64,000 nt of DNA from a bacterium (GCA_021372615.1 JAJFUB010000121.1:1-64000); one strand, 5' to 3'. Numbered from the stretch's first letter, positions 56,032 through 64,000 are shown. Notes: generated by a model from the letters alone, not told the origin. Program-made: numbers and translations.

Positions 56032-58137
56032 ATGGCGAACCGTGCGCCAATCCACACCCCCGAGGTCACCATGGAACCGCTGAACCGCTTCCCGACGATG
56101 ATGCAGGACTACTTCATGGCGCGTGTGCGCCAGAGCGAGCGCATCAGTGAGGCGCTCAAGTTCGGCCTCCAGAGCAAGCGCGAGGTGCTCGCCTACCAAG
56201 AGCATGTGCGCGACCGCATCCGCTCGATCATCGGCCCGCGCCCCCCGCGCGTGCCGTTCCATGTGCGCCAGACCGGCGAGTTCGAGCGTGAGCACTACCG
56301 CGTCGAGAATCTGATCTTCGACACGCGCCCCAACTTCCCCGTCACGGCCAACCTGTATGTCCCCAAGGGCCGCTCGCTCCCCGCGCCGTGCGTGCTGGGC
56401 GTGTGCGGACACAGCCTCAACGGCAAGGCCGAGGCGAACTACCAAGCCTTCTGTCAGGGCCTGGCGATCAAGGGCTATGTCGTGCTGATCTTCGACCCCA
56501 TCGGCCAGGGTGAGCGGCTGCAGTACCCCGTGGGGACTGTCCCCGCAGGGGGCTGTCCCCCTGCCGGACAGCCGCACAAGTCACGGTACAACGGTACCGT
56601 CGGGGATCACATCCAGTGCGCCAACCACATGGGCCTCCTGGGCGAGTGGTTCGGCAGTTGGCGCATCTGGGACGGCGTGCGGGCGCTGGACTACCTGCTG
56701 TCGCGGCCCGAGGCGGACCCGCACCATGTCGGCCTGACCGGCAACTCCGGCGGCGGGACGATGACGACGTGGCTCCTGGCCGCCGACGAGCGGTTCACGA
56801 TGGGCGGGCCGGGCTGCTATGTCACGACCTGGCGGCGCAACCTGGAGAACGAGCTGCCCGCCGACAGCGAGCAGGACCCGCCGCGGGCGCTGGAGTTCGG
56901 GCTCGATGTGGACGACTTCCTGTTCCTGCACGCCCCCAAGCCGCTGATCTTGCTGACGCAAGAGTACGACGCCTTCGACAACCGCGGCTCCGAAGAGATC
57001 TACGCGCGGCTGCGCCATCTGTGGAAGCTGCTGGGGGCCGAGGCAGACGTACAGATGTTCACCGGCCCCGGGCCGCACGGCTACTACCCCGAGCTGCGGG
57101 AGGCCATGTACGGGTTCTTCAACAGGCACTGTGGCAGACAGCGCGAGGGCAGCAAAGAGCCCGACCGCGAGCCGGAGGCTGACGAGGCCCTGTGGGCCAC
57201 CCAGAGCGGGCAGGTATGGGAACTGGGCGCCGACAACGTCCCGGCCTTCACCGCCCGCAAGGCCCAGGCCCTGGCGGCCAAGCGCCAGCCACTGTCCGGC
57301 GAGGCGCTGAAGAAGGAGCTGGCGAAGGCGCTCGGCCTCGGGAAGGGCGTGGGAGCGGTCACCGACCGCGACCCGTCGCGGTCGGCGAAAGCTCTCGCGG
57401 TCCCGCCCGACTACCGCATCCTCATCTACGGCCCCGGCAACCGCGAGTACGGCGCCACGCCCACCTGGTACAGCGTCGAGACGCAGCCGGGCATCCAGAC
57501 GGTGCTAACCTGCCTGGACGAGCGCTCGTGGGTGTGCCGCATCGCCCCGGGCAAGGAGACGACCCTGTATGTCCCGCACCTGTCGGCCGATGAGGACCTG
57601 CGGGAGGAGCCTCTGGCGCAGAGCCTGGTCAAGCAGGGCCGCCTGTTCGCGATGGATGTGCGCGGCCGGGGCGAGTCGCGCCCGAACTCCTGTGGCGGCA
57701 ACTACCTGACCCCGTACGGCTCGGATTACTTCTACGCCTACTTCTCCGAGATGTACGGGGAGAGCATGTTGGGGCGGCGGACCTTCGATGTGCTACGCGT
57801 GCTCGACTTGCTGGAAAGCCGGGGCTACCGCAAGATCCACCTGGCCGGCCGCGGGCTCGGCTCGCTGCCGGCGCTCTTCGCGGCGGTGTTGCACCCGCGC
57901 GTGGGCACTGTGACGCTCAAGCACGCGCTACTGTCCTACCACGAAATGACCCAGGACGAGGACTACAAGTGGCCGCTGTCGGCGATGGTGTGGGGGATCC
58001 TCAAGAAGCTGGACCTGCCGGACTGCTACCGGGCGCTGGGCAAGCGCCTGACGCTGATCGAGCCATGGAGCACACGCATGGAGCCGCTGCCGGCGAAGGA
58101 GGCCAAGCGGCGGCTGAAGGAGCTGGGGGCGGGGTAG
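56032..58137 (+). CDS. two-domain acetyl-xylan-esterase-like alpha/beta hydrolase with repeat-encoded insertion
   Basis: A 701-aa cytoplasmic protein. The first domain (about 1-370) is a full alpha/beta hydrolase: LGVCGHSLNGKAEANY, FDPIGQGERLQYP, WRIWDGVRALDYLLSRPE, nucleophile GNSGGGTMTTWLL, later LDVDDFLFLHAPKPLILL and GPHGYY (acid and His). The second domain (about 400-701) is a similar fold with GRGLGSLPALFAAVL in place of a clear nucleophile elbow, so perhaps non-catalytic. Residues about 167-182 (GTVPAGGCPPAGQP) come from a palindromic repeat (56532-56564) inserted right after the conserved GERLQYP. The start at 56032 has GAGG upstream; ATG 56071 is an alternative. Likely deacetylates imported sugars. 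Confidence 0.85.
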   Translation: MANRAPIHTPEVTMEPLNRFPTMMQDYFMARVRQSERISEALKFGLQSKREVLAYQEHVRDRIRSIIGPRPPRVPFHVRQTGEFEREHYRVENLIFDTRPNFPVTANLYVPKGRSLPAPCVLGVCGHSLNGKAEANYQAFCQGLAIKGYVVLIFDPIGQGERLQYPVGTVPAGGCPPAGQPHKSRYNGTVGDHIQCANHMGLLGEWFGSWRIWDGVRALDYLLSRPEADPHHVGLTGNSGGGTMTTWLLAADERFTMGGPGCYVTTWRRNLENELPADSEQDPPRALEFGLDVDDFLFLHAPKPLILLTQEYDAFDNRGSEEIYARLRHLWKLLGAEADVQMFTGPGPHGYYPELREAMYGFFNRHCGRQREGSKEPDREPEADEALWATQSGQVWELGADNVPAFTARKAQALAAKRQPLSGEALKKELAKALGLGKGVGAVTDRDPSRSAKALAVPPDYRILIYGPGNREYGATPTWYSVETQPGIQTVLTCLDERSWVCRIAPGKETTLYVPHLSADEDLREEPLAQSLVKQGRLFAMDVRGRGESRPNSCGGNYLTPYGSDYFYAYFSEMYGESMLGRRTFDVLRVLDLLESRGYRKIHLAGRGLGSLPALFAAVLHPRVGTVTLKHALLSYHEMTQDEDYKWPLSAMVWGILKKLDLPDCYRALGKRLTLIEPWSTRMEPLPAKEAKRRLKELGAG
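56532..56564. repeat. double hairpin repeat inserted in frame in hydrolase CDS
   Basis: GGGGACTGTCCCC (56532-56544) is a 6-bp hairpin; directly after it GCAGGGGG-CTGT-CCCCCTGC (56545-56564) is a perfect 8-bp hairpin. Together they interrupt the alpha/beta hydrolase gene without shifting the frame. Confidence 0.8.
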
Positions 58138-58192
58138 AGATAGCGGAGTCGCGGGGTGTCCGGAGGACGGGGCCCCGCGATGGGCAGCAAAC

Positions 58193-58233
58193 GAGTCACG
58201 GGGTGTCAGACTGCGTCTGACACCCCGTGACTC
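58193..58233. terminator. perfect 19-bp hairpin between convergent genes
   Basis: GAGTCACGGGGTGTCAGAC (58193-58211), loop TGC, GTCTGACACCCCGTGACTC (58215-58233). It lies between genes ending at 58137 (plus) and 58258 (minus) and could stop transcription from both sides. Part of the stem (CGGGGTGTC) also occurs at 58152, suggesting a repeat family. Confidence 0.65.
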
Positions 58234-58257
58234 TTCACGCTTCGCGAACTCGACGCG

Positions 58258-59649
58258 CTACTTGGCGCTGAGGTACTCGTTGATCGCCGCGGCGGCCTTG
58301 CGGCCGGCGCCCATGGCTTCGATGACCGTCGCCGCGCCGGTGACGATGTCGCCGCCGGCGTATACGCCGGGGATGTTCGTGGCCCCCGTCTCCTCATTGG
58401 TCACGATGTAGCCGCGCCGGTTGAGGCCCAGGTCGGGCGTGGTGCTGGAGATCAGCGGGTTGGCGCCGGTGCCCACGGCGATGATGGCGACATCCACCGC
58501 CATCTCGTACTCGGAGCCCTCGATGGGCACGGGACTGCGGCGGCCGCTGTCGTCCGGCTCGCCCAGCTCCATCTTCTGAATGACCGCCCCCCGCAGCCGC
58601 ATGTTGTCATCCCCCAGGAAGGCCACCGGGGCGGACAGGAGCTGGAACTCGATGTCCTCCTGCTCGGCGTGGTGGACCTCCTCGATGCGGGCCGGCATCT
58701 CCTCCATGGTGCGCCGGTAGACGATGATGGAGCGCTCGGCGCCCAGGCGCTTGGCCGTGCGCGCCGAGTCCATGGCCACGTTCCCGCCGCCCACGGTGAT
58801 GACCGTCTTGCCGCGCATGACCGGCGTGTCGCCCTCGGGGTCATAGGCCCGCATCAGGTTGGCGCGGGTGAGATACTCGTTGGCCGACAGCACGCCGATG
58901 AGGTCCTCGCCCGGCACGCCCAGGAACTTGGGCAGCCCGGCGCCGGTGCCGATGAAGACCGCGTCATACTCGTCCAGCAGCTCGGGGATCGTCTGGATCT
59001 TGCCGACCACGAAGCTGGTCTGGAAGTCCACACCGAGCTTCCGCAGGTACTCCACTTCCTCGCGGACGATGGCCTTAGGCAGGCGGAACTCCGGGATGCC
59101 ATACACGAGCACACCGCCGACCTCGTGCAGCGCCTCCATGACGACGACCTGGTGGCCGGCCTTGGCCAGGTCAGCGGCGCAGGTGAGGCCCGAGGGCCCC
59201 GAGCCGATGATGGCGACCTTCTTGCCGGTCGCGGGCGCGGCGGGGGGCACCTCCACCTGACCGTGCTCACGCTCGTAGTCAGCCACGAACCGCTCCAGCC
59301 GACCAATGGCCACGGGGTCTTGCTTGACGCTCAGGACGCACTTCTCCTCGCACTGGGTCTCCTGCGGGCAGACGCGCCCGCAGATGGCCGGGAGCACGTT
59401 CGTCTCCTTGATCTTCTTGGCCGCGCCGCCGTAGTCGCCCGCCTTGATCAGACCGATGAAGCCGGGAATGTCCACCGCGACGGGGCAGCCCTCGACGCAC
59501 TTGGGCTTCTTGCAGCCCAGGCAGCGCGAGGCTTCCAGGTCGGCGGTCTCCGGCGCATACCCGAGGGCGACCTCATCGAAGTTGTAGATGCGCTTGTTCG
59601 GGTCCTGCTCGGTCATCGGCTGGCGCGGGACGCGCTCTTTGGGACTCAT
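58258..59649 (-). CDS. nfnB: NfnB: NADPH-binding large subunit of NADH-dependent ferredoxin:NADP+ oxidoreductase
   Basis: A 463-aa GltD-like flavoprotein. N-terminal cysteines for two [4Fe-4S] clusters are CLGCKKPKCVEGCP (Cys43, 46, 51, 55) and CGRVCPQETQCEEKC (Cys90, 94, 100, 104). FAD motif VAIIGSGPSGLTCAADLAKAG starts at 145; the second Rossmann motif is TVITVGGGNVAMDSARTAKRLG; C-terminal GVYAGGDIVTGAATVIEAMGAG binds FAD. On its own it could be called glutamate synthase small chain (gltA/gltD), but the NfnA partner directly upstream identifies the electron-bifurcating pair. ATG 59649 has AGGAG 8 nt upstream. Balances NADH, NADPH and ferredoxin. Confidence 0.92.
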   Translation of the reverse strand: MSPKERVPRQPMTEQDPNKRIYNFDEVALGYAPETADLEASRCLGCKKPKCVEGCPVAVDIPGFIGLIKAGDYGGAAKKIKETNVLPAICGRVCPQETQCEEKCVLSVKQDPVAIGRLERFVADYEREHGQVEVPPAAPATGKKVAIIGSGPSGLTCAADLAKAGHQVVVMEALHEVGGVLVYGIPEFRLPKAIVREEVEYLRKLGVDFQTSFVVGKIQTIPELLDEYDAVFIGTGAGLPKFLGVPGEDLIGVLSANEYLTRANLMRAYDPEGDTPVMRGKTVITVGGGNVAMDSARTAKRLGAERSIIVYRRTMEEMPARIEEVHHAEQEDIEFQLLSAPVAFLGDDNMRLRGAVIQKMELGEPDDSGRRSPVPIEGSEYEMAVDVAIIAVGTGANPLISSTTPDLGLNRRGYIVTNEETGATNIPGVYAGGDIVTGAATVIEAMGAGRKAAAAINEYLSAK

Positions 59650-59674
59650 GGTTCGGGCTCCTGGTAGGGGAAAC

Positions 59675-59732
59675 GTAGTGGCGCGATTCATCGCGCCGAA
59701 CCCACGGCTGGCGCAATGAATTGCGCCACTAC
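59675..59732. repeat. inverted repeat between nfnA and nfnB
   Basis: GTAGTGGCGCGATTCATCGC... (59675-59697) and GGCGCAATGAATTGCGCCAC... (59710-59732) are inverted copies with three mismatches; each is itself partly self-complementary. The right copy covers the nfnA stop codon. It occupies most of the 79-nt gap between the genes and may set their ratio by stabilising or attenuating the mRNA. Confidence 0.75.
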
Positions 59733-60580
59733 TCCTTCTGCGGCAAGTTCAACTTGCACGAGTGCTCGTACTGCAGCCGCGCCTCGCCCTCGAACTCGCG
59801 GTAGACCTTCTGGCGGGCCATGAGCTTGTCGAAGTCCACGAGGTGGCCGTCGAACTCCGGGCCGTCTACGCAGGCGAACTTGCGCTCGCCGCCCACGTCC
59901 ACGCGGCAGCCGCCACACATGCCCGTGCCGTCCACCATGATGGGATTGAGGCTGACCATCGTCGGGATGGCCAGGGGCTTGGTCATGTTCGCCACGGCGC
60001 GCATCATCGGCGCCGGGCCGATGGCCAGGACAAAGTCCACCTGGCCGTACTCGCCCAGCAACGTCTCCAGCACCGCGGTGACCATGCCGTGATGGCCCAG
60101 CGTGCCGTCATCGGTGCAGATCTCTACGCGCTCGCAGAACTTCTCCAGCTCGTCCACGAGAATGACGGCTTCCTTCGTGCGCGCGCCATTGATCGCCACC
60201 ACGCGGTTGCCGGCCTCGGCCAGGGCCCGCGCAATCGGCACTACCGGGGCCACGCCATAGCCGCCGCCCAGGACGATGCACAGGCCGAAGTTCTCGATGT
60301 GGGTAGGCTTGCCCAGCGGCCCGGCGATGTCGCTGACCGCCTCGCCGACCTGGAGCTGGGCCAGGCGCATGGTGGACTTGCCGACGGCCTGGAAGACGAG
60401 GGTGATGGTGCCCTCCTGCGGGTCGGAGTCCACGATCGTCAGCGGCACGCGCTCGCTCTGCTTGTCCACCATGACGATCACGAACTGGCCCGCCTTGCGC
60501 TTGCGGGCGATGAGCGGCGCGCGCACGCGAACCAGGTGGGTGTTGGGGGCCAGCTCTTGCTTGGCGACGATCTCGTGCAT
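59729..60580 (-). CDS. nfnA: NfnA: NADH-binding small subunit of NADH-dependent ferredoxin:NADP+ oxidoreductase
   Basis: A 283-aa ferredoxin-NADP reductase-like protein. The FAD-binding RVPLTIVDSD lies at 44-53 and the NAD site GGGYGVAPVVPIARALAEAGN at about 105-125. The C-terminal [2Fe-2S] site is VDGTGMCGGCRVDVGGERKFACVDG: Cys222, Cys225, Cys237 and nearby Asp217, matching the three-Cys-one-Asp ligation known for NfnA. Related SudB/PyrK-like proteins share the fold, but the pairing with NfnB settles the call. ATG 60580 follows GAAAGGAAG. It is co-transcribed with nfnB. Confidence 0.92.
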   Translation of the reverse strand: MHEIVAKQELAPNTHLVRVRAPLIARKRKAGQFVIVMVDKQSERVPLTIVDSDPQEGTITLVFQAVGKSTMRLAQLQVGEAVSDIAGPLGKPTHIENFGLCIVLGGGYGVAPVVPIARALAEAGNRVVAINGARTKEAVILVDELEKFCERVEICTDDGTLGHHGMVTAVLETLLGEYGQVDFVLAIGPAPMMRAVANMTKPLAIPTMVSLNPIMVDGTGMCGGCRVDVGGERKFACVDGPEFDGHLVDFDKLMARQKVYREFEGEARLQYEHSCKLNLPQKE

Positions 60581-60677
60581 GACGAACTTCCTTTCAGCGG
60601 TGGTGCGCCCGGCCTCCGGCCGACGCCCCCCCCGGAGGCCTGCGGCTAATTCGTCGCGCCCCCGGCAATACCTGCGA

Positions 60678-63428
60678 CTATGGTGCGAGATTCTGGAGCT
60701 TCACATTGTCCAGGTACAATACGGTCTTGCTCGTGGCGTTGCTGACGAAGCCCACCCAGGTGAGCTTGTTCCACTTGGCGTCCACACAGGGGAGGCTGAA
60801 CTGCTGCGGCTGTCCGCCGGGGAGCGTCACCGTGAGCTGGTAGTGCCCGTCCGCGCCGGCCCCCAGCTTGGCCGTGACCTCGATATGGCACCACTGCCCG
60901 GTCGGCAGCGCCATCAACTCCTTGTCCCGCGCGTAGAGCTTGCCGTCCGCGAACTTGAGGCTCGGGCCGATGACGTAGGGGCTGACCGACCAGTCACGGT
61001 ACTCCTGCCATAGCTCGGCGCCAGGCTCCAGCCGCACATCATAGCTGCAGGTGTACGCCCCGGCCTCGTAGCGCGGGCCGTAGACCAGATGCGGGTCGAA
61101 GCTGTGAGCGAGGCCCTCGGCATCGGTGAACTTCAGGCTCTTCGTGCCGGCGGCAGCCGTCTCGTCGGTCACGAGGATCGAGTCGCCCTTGCCTTCCAGA
61201 TTGAGCGTTCCCTCGGCCGGCTGGGCGCCGACGGGGGCGGCCTCAAAGTCCTCGTTGAGCACCAGCGGCGGCGGCGGGGGCGGGTCGGGGGCCATCTGCA
61301 CCGGCGCGTAGTGTCGCGGCACGCGCTTCGTCCAGTCCGGGTCGCCGTAGAGGCCCGCCTGCTTGTAATCGAAGGGCTTGAAGCCGAGCTTGAGCGCGGG
61401 CGAGTCGGCCGCGAGCGTGAAGTCGAGGTTCGCCACATCGCGGAACATCGGGTCAGCAATGACCGAGTGCTGGTCCTGGCCGAGCGCCTGCCAGTCGGCG
61501 AAGCTCAGGCCGCAGAAGTCGAACGGGCCGCCGCCCTCTCTCCAGTACACATTGCGGTCGAAGCGCCACTGGCGCTTGCCCGGCGAGGTCTGCCAGAAGA
61601 GTGTGCCGGTCGTGAAGTAGACGATGTTGCTTTCGAAGGTGTAGGGGACGTGCTCTTCCTCACGGGCGTAGGAGATCTGGCGGTCCTGGCCGTTGACGAG
61701 GATGTTGTTGCGCACGATGTTCTCGCGCCCGTAGTGCTGGTGGTAGGTGGAGTCGCGAGTGTTGTAGACGAGGTTGTTCTCCATCGTGATGTGCGTGGAG
61801 CCCTCGTCGTTGTACAGGCCCAGGCCGGCGGCGCCGAACTTGTTCCACGACATGATGTCATGGATCACGTTGCTGCTGACCGAGGCGCCGTCCTGGATCC
61901 CGAGGGTGTATACGCCCCCCATGTCGCTCATGACGCCCCAGCCCAGGTGGTGGATGTGGTTGAACTCCGTCCTGTTACGTTTGCAGATGGTGTCGCGGTA
62001 GCCCCAGCTCCACCCGACCGAGACGCCTGTGTAGTACAGGTCACTGATGTCATTGTGGGTGACCTGGTTGTCGCTGCTCTGGCCGATCCACACGCCGACG
62101 GCGCCGGGAAAGGTCCGCCCGCCGGCGTGGATGAGGTTGTTATCCGCGACGCAGCCGTGCGTCTGCAGCGCCTCCTTCGACTGGATCAGCGTCTCGCCAA
62201 TCTTGATACCCCCGGCGCCGAGGTCGAAGAACTCACTCTGCGTCACGCGGCAGTTGCGGCAGCCCCGCCGGAACCACAGCCCGTACGTGCCGCCGGTATG
62301 GGCGACGTAGAGACGATCAAAGGTGACATTGCGCGCGCCATCCACCATGATCGCCGCGGGCACGCTCACCGCTGCCTGTCCGTCCCCATGGCCCTGCGGC
62401 TCCAGCGTGTGTGCGGTGTAGAAGAAGTCCAGGCCGCGCAGCGTGACATGCTCGACATACAGGCCCGCCTCCGGGTCGCCCTGCACGCGGATGAACTCGG
62501 GGATGACCGGCGCCACGACCGTGGCGGTCGTCATGTCCGTGCCGGGCAGGGGCATGACGCTGAGTGTGCCGTCGCGGTCCAGGTACCACTCGCCCGGGGC
62601 ATCCAGGGCCGCGCGGAAGTTCTCCAGATGGTAGCGGTGGTTCACGCCGAGCCACTGGAAGGCCCAGGGAGCGTTGCCGGTGGTGATGACCGCGCCGGTC
62701 TGGAGGTCTACAGACTGCAAGCGATGGCGCGCCGTCTCCCACGCGTGGTACGATACCAGTGTTACGTCGTTGAGGCCGTTCTGGGGAACGTCGGCCAGGC
62801 AGGCCACGTCCCCGGGGCGGGCGTAGAAGGCGCGGCGGCTCATGTCCACCTGCTGCCCGGTGACCGGGTCCACGCCGAAGGGCATCTTCTTCCACACGTA
62901 CAGGTAGCGCGGCTGTGGGGTCTCGCCCGGGTCCTCGGCGTTCGGCGTGCGGGCGCGGATCATGCGCCGGCCGTTGATCCAGAGCTGCTCGAAGTAGTAG
63001 TCGCCGGCGGCCACTCCGGGGACCGTCGCCTGCCACACGCCCCCCGGCCCGGGCTTGAAGCCCGTGATCTTGCGCCCACCGGGGAAGATGGACCGGTAGG
63101 GCACGCCCTGATAGGTGATGGGGGCCTGCTCCGTGCCGGAGTCCTGCGGTTCGAGCACCAGCGGCTCGGCCATGACGTACGCCCCCGGGCTGATCCTGAC
63201 CGTCACTGGTTCAGTCAGGGGGCCCTGAACCTTGAGGCGGCGGACAGCGTCCCGCGCACCTGTCAGTGAGGCCACCGGGCCATCGGTCTTCTGACGATTG
63301 GCGGTCTGCAGCTTCCCCGACCAGGCATCGTTGCCGTCGGGAGAGACGTAGAGGGTGAGGCTGAAGGCGGGAAGGCACAGGGGTATTGCCACCAAGCCGA
63401 GCAGGAGACGGACGTAGTTGGTCTGCAT
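60678..63428 (-). CDS. secreted right-handed beta-helix protein with C-terminal LamG-like domain
   Basis: A 916-aa exported protein, paralogue of 42482-45013. Signal MQTNYVRLLLGLVAIPLCLPAF; then LTLYVSPDGNDAWSGKLQTAN and WINGRRMIRARTPN as in the paralogue. The beta-helix (about 330-640) has coils like GGIKIGETLIQSKEALQTHG, VTHNDISDLYYTGVSVGW and VRNNILVNGQDRQISYA. Unlike the paralogue there is no inserted CBM; instead a proline linker (PDPPPPPPLVL near 727) leads to a jelly-roll domain (about 735-916: VLNEDFEAAPVGAQPAEG, WCHIEVTAKLGAGADGHYQLTV, VLYLDNVKLQNLAP). Probable polysaccharide lyase or epimerase-type enzyme. Stands alone upstream of the nfn genes. Confidence 0.87.
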   Translation of the reverse strand: MQTNYVRLLLGLVAIPLCLPAFSLTLYVSPDGNDAWSGKLQTANRQKTDGPVASLTGARDAVRRLKVQGPLTEPVTVRISPGAYVMAEPLVLEPQDSGTEQAPITYQGVPYRSIFPGGRKITGFKPGPGGVWQATVPGVAAGDYYFEQLWINGRRMIRARTPNAEDPGETPQPRYLYVWKKMPFGVDPVTGQQVDMSRRAFYARPGDVACLADVPQNGLNDVTLVSYHAWETARHRLQSVDLQTGAVITTGNAPWAFQWLGVNHRYHLENFRAALDAPGEWYLDRDGTLSVMPLPGTDMTTATVVAPVIPEFIRVQGDPEAGLYVEHVTLRGLDFFYTAHTLEPQGHGDGQAAVSVPAAIMVDGARNVTFDRLYVAHTGGTYGLWFRRGCRNCRVTQSEFFDLGAGGIKIGETLIQSKEALQTHGCVADNNLIHAGGRTFPGAVGVWIGQSSDNQVTHNDISDLYYTGVSVGWSWGYRDTICKRNRTEFNHIHHLGWGVMSDMGGVYTLGIQDGASVSSNVIHDIMSWNKFGAAGLGLYNDEGSTHITMENNLVYNTRDSTYHQHYGRENIVRNNILVNGQDRQISYAREEEHVPYTFESNIVYFTTGTLFWQTSPGKRQWRFDRNVYWREGGGPFDFCGLSFADWQALGQDQHSVIADPMFRDVANLDFTLAADSPALKLGFKPFDYKQAGLYGDPDWTKRVPRHYAPVQMAPDPPPPPPLVLNEDFEAAPVGAQPAEGTLNLEGKGDSILVTDETAAAGTKSLKFTDAEGLAHSFDPHLVYGPRYEAGAYTCSYDVRLEPGAELWQEYRDWSVSPYVIGPSLKFADGKLYARDKELMALPTGQWCHIEVTAKLGAGADGHYQLTVTLPGGQPQQFSLPCVDAKWNKLTWVGFVSNATSKTVLYLDNVKLQNLAP

Positions 63429-63491
63429 GGGAGATCACCGTTGGCTGGGCAGAGGTGACGAACTGGACGAGACAGCAAACCCCTCCCTTCA

Positions 63492-63660
63492 GGGAGGGGT
63501 CGCCGCGCAGCGGCGGGGGTAGGCAGTCTTGTGTACGGCGTCCTACCCCCCAGCCCCCTCCCTATAGGGAGGGGGGGAGCTTCAGCCCTCCTCTGCGGGG
63601 AGGGGGAGACGGCCTTACCCCTCCCCCGTGGGGAGGGGTCGCGCCGTAGGCGCGGGGGTG
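63492..63660. repeat. cluster of CCCCTCCC/GGGAGGGG palindromic repeats
   Basis: The inverted copy of the 28-nt module lies at 63492-63519. GGGGGTAGG (63515-63523) pairs with CCTACCCCC near 63541-63549, and further hairpins of CCCCTCCC / GGGAGGGG type follow (around CCCTCCCTATAGGGAGGG and CCCCTCCCCCGTGGGGAGGGG). They fill the 239-nt gap between the partial gene at 63668 and the beta-helix gene start at 63428. No gene is supported here. Confidence 0.8.
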
Positions 63661-63667
63661 GGTGGCC

Positions 63668-64000
63668 TTACGGCACCAGCACCACGTCACAGGCCATGAT
63701 CGTGCCCAGCCGCGCGTTGGCCGGGACGCCGTGGCTGCCGATGCTCAGCGTGTTCAGCTTCGCCAGGTCCAGTTGCCCATTGTCGTCCTTGGGGCCCCAG
63801 GTGGCGTTCTTGAACTCCGACAGGGGGATCGTCATCTCGGCCCAGTTCGCCGGCACGTCGCTCGGCTGCTTCTCCACGAAGTAGATCGGGCCGCCCTGTT
63901 CGGAGAACTGGATGAGCAGCCGCATTCCCTGCGGAATGTCGCCCTTGATCTGGAAGCGGAGCGCCTTGTAGCCCTCCAGGTCGTCGGCGATGATCGCGGT
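63668..64000 (-). CDS. carbohydrate-binding protein, 3' part only
   Basis: The last 110 codons of a gene whose start lies beyond the right edge. The frame reads IADDLEGYKALRFQIKGDIP then MRLLIQFSEQGGPIYFVEKQ, WAEMTIPLSEFKNATWGPKD, LDLAKLNTLSIGSHGVPA and GTIMACDVVLVP. This strand pattern (lysine/arginine-flanked 'LRFQIKGD', 'W..ltIPLsdF', 'd..kl..l.ig') is that of a CBM11/CIA30-type jelly roll, usually the final module of secreted glycoside hydrolases. An ATG at 63925 is internal and not the true start. The catalytic part cannot be seen. Confidence 0.7.
   Translation of the reverse strand, partial: TAIIADDLEGYKALRFQIKGDIPQGMRLLIQFSEQGGPIYFVEKQPSDVPANWAEMTIPLSEFKNATWGPKDDNGQLDLAKLNTLSIGSHGVPANARLGTIMACDVVLVP

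Noticed and set aside
58258-59649. Glutamate synthase small subunit
   Set aside because: Sequence alone fits GltD, but the adjacent NfnA homologue and absence of a GltB gene favour NfnB.
61089-63269. 726-codon open frame on the plus strand
   Set aside because: Antisense to the beta-helix gene; composition is a GC-skew artefact.

Overview
The window looks like chromosome from a GC-rich, environmental, glycan-degrading bacterium, most probably Armatimonadota. The best marker is the set of prepilin-like H-X9-DG proteins. The copy at 14806-15396 has the Type IV pilin leader [16 protein letters not shown] followed by [14 protein letters not shown], a combination abundant in Armatimonadota and also seen in Planctomycetota, Lentisphaerota and related groups. 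No rRNA, tRNA, phage, transposase or CRISPR array was recognised.

Left part (1-15400, mostly minus strand): a sugar ABC uptake module (lipoprotein binding protein, fused MalF-MalG permease) with a Fic enzyme placed directly after the binding protein; three prepilin-like or H-X9-DG proteins; a sulfatase-like protein lacking the formylglycine site; an interrupted small secreted ORF behind a consensus promoter; a 267-codon-class enzyme of unknown family; and a 1503-aa secreted heparinase-like protein fused to an FG-GAP propeller.

Centre-left (15552-26434): a plus-strand operon (M19 dipeptidase, HEAT protein, GH29 fucosidase, FG-GAP/ASPIC protein, DUF4091 glycosidase-like protein), then minus-strand GntR/UTRA regulator, a DUF4143 ATPase with a probably leaderless, palindrome-controlled promoter, and a secreted trypsin-like protease.

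Centre (26625-35018, plus): esterase, glutamine-dependent NAD synthetase, the lactate-utilisation genes lutA, lutB and lutC, a ThuA-like protein, a Gfo/Idh/MocA dehydrogenase and a methyltransferase.

Right part: a tightly packed minus operon (45013 down to 35015) of secreted beta-helix protein, aldo/keto reductase, glycosidase-like protein, MttB-like methyltransferase, unknown protein, esterase and EEP-family hydrolase; divergent from it, a five-gene plus operon (45150-54205) of CBM9/TIM-barrel protein, heparinase-like lyase, sulfatase, RraA-like aldolase and a paralogue of the unknown enzyme at 9214-10002. Then come a secreted TIM-barrel protein, a two-domain acetyl-esterase-like hydrolase, the electron-bifurcating NfnAB pair, a second beta-helix protein and a truncated carbohydrate-binding protein at the right edge.

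Taken together the genes suggest breakdown of complex, probably sulfated and fucosylated or uronic-acid-containing glycans: secreted lyases, esterases and beta-helix proteins outside, ABC uptake, then cytoplasmic fucosidase, oxidoreductases, the aldolase, lactate oxidation and NAD(P) balancing.

The most striking non-gene feature is the number of unrelated palindromic repeat families. They occupy many intergenic gaps, and at least two sit in frame inside enzyme genes (52194-52250 and 56532-56564), with a third forming the last codons and stop of lutA.
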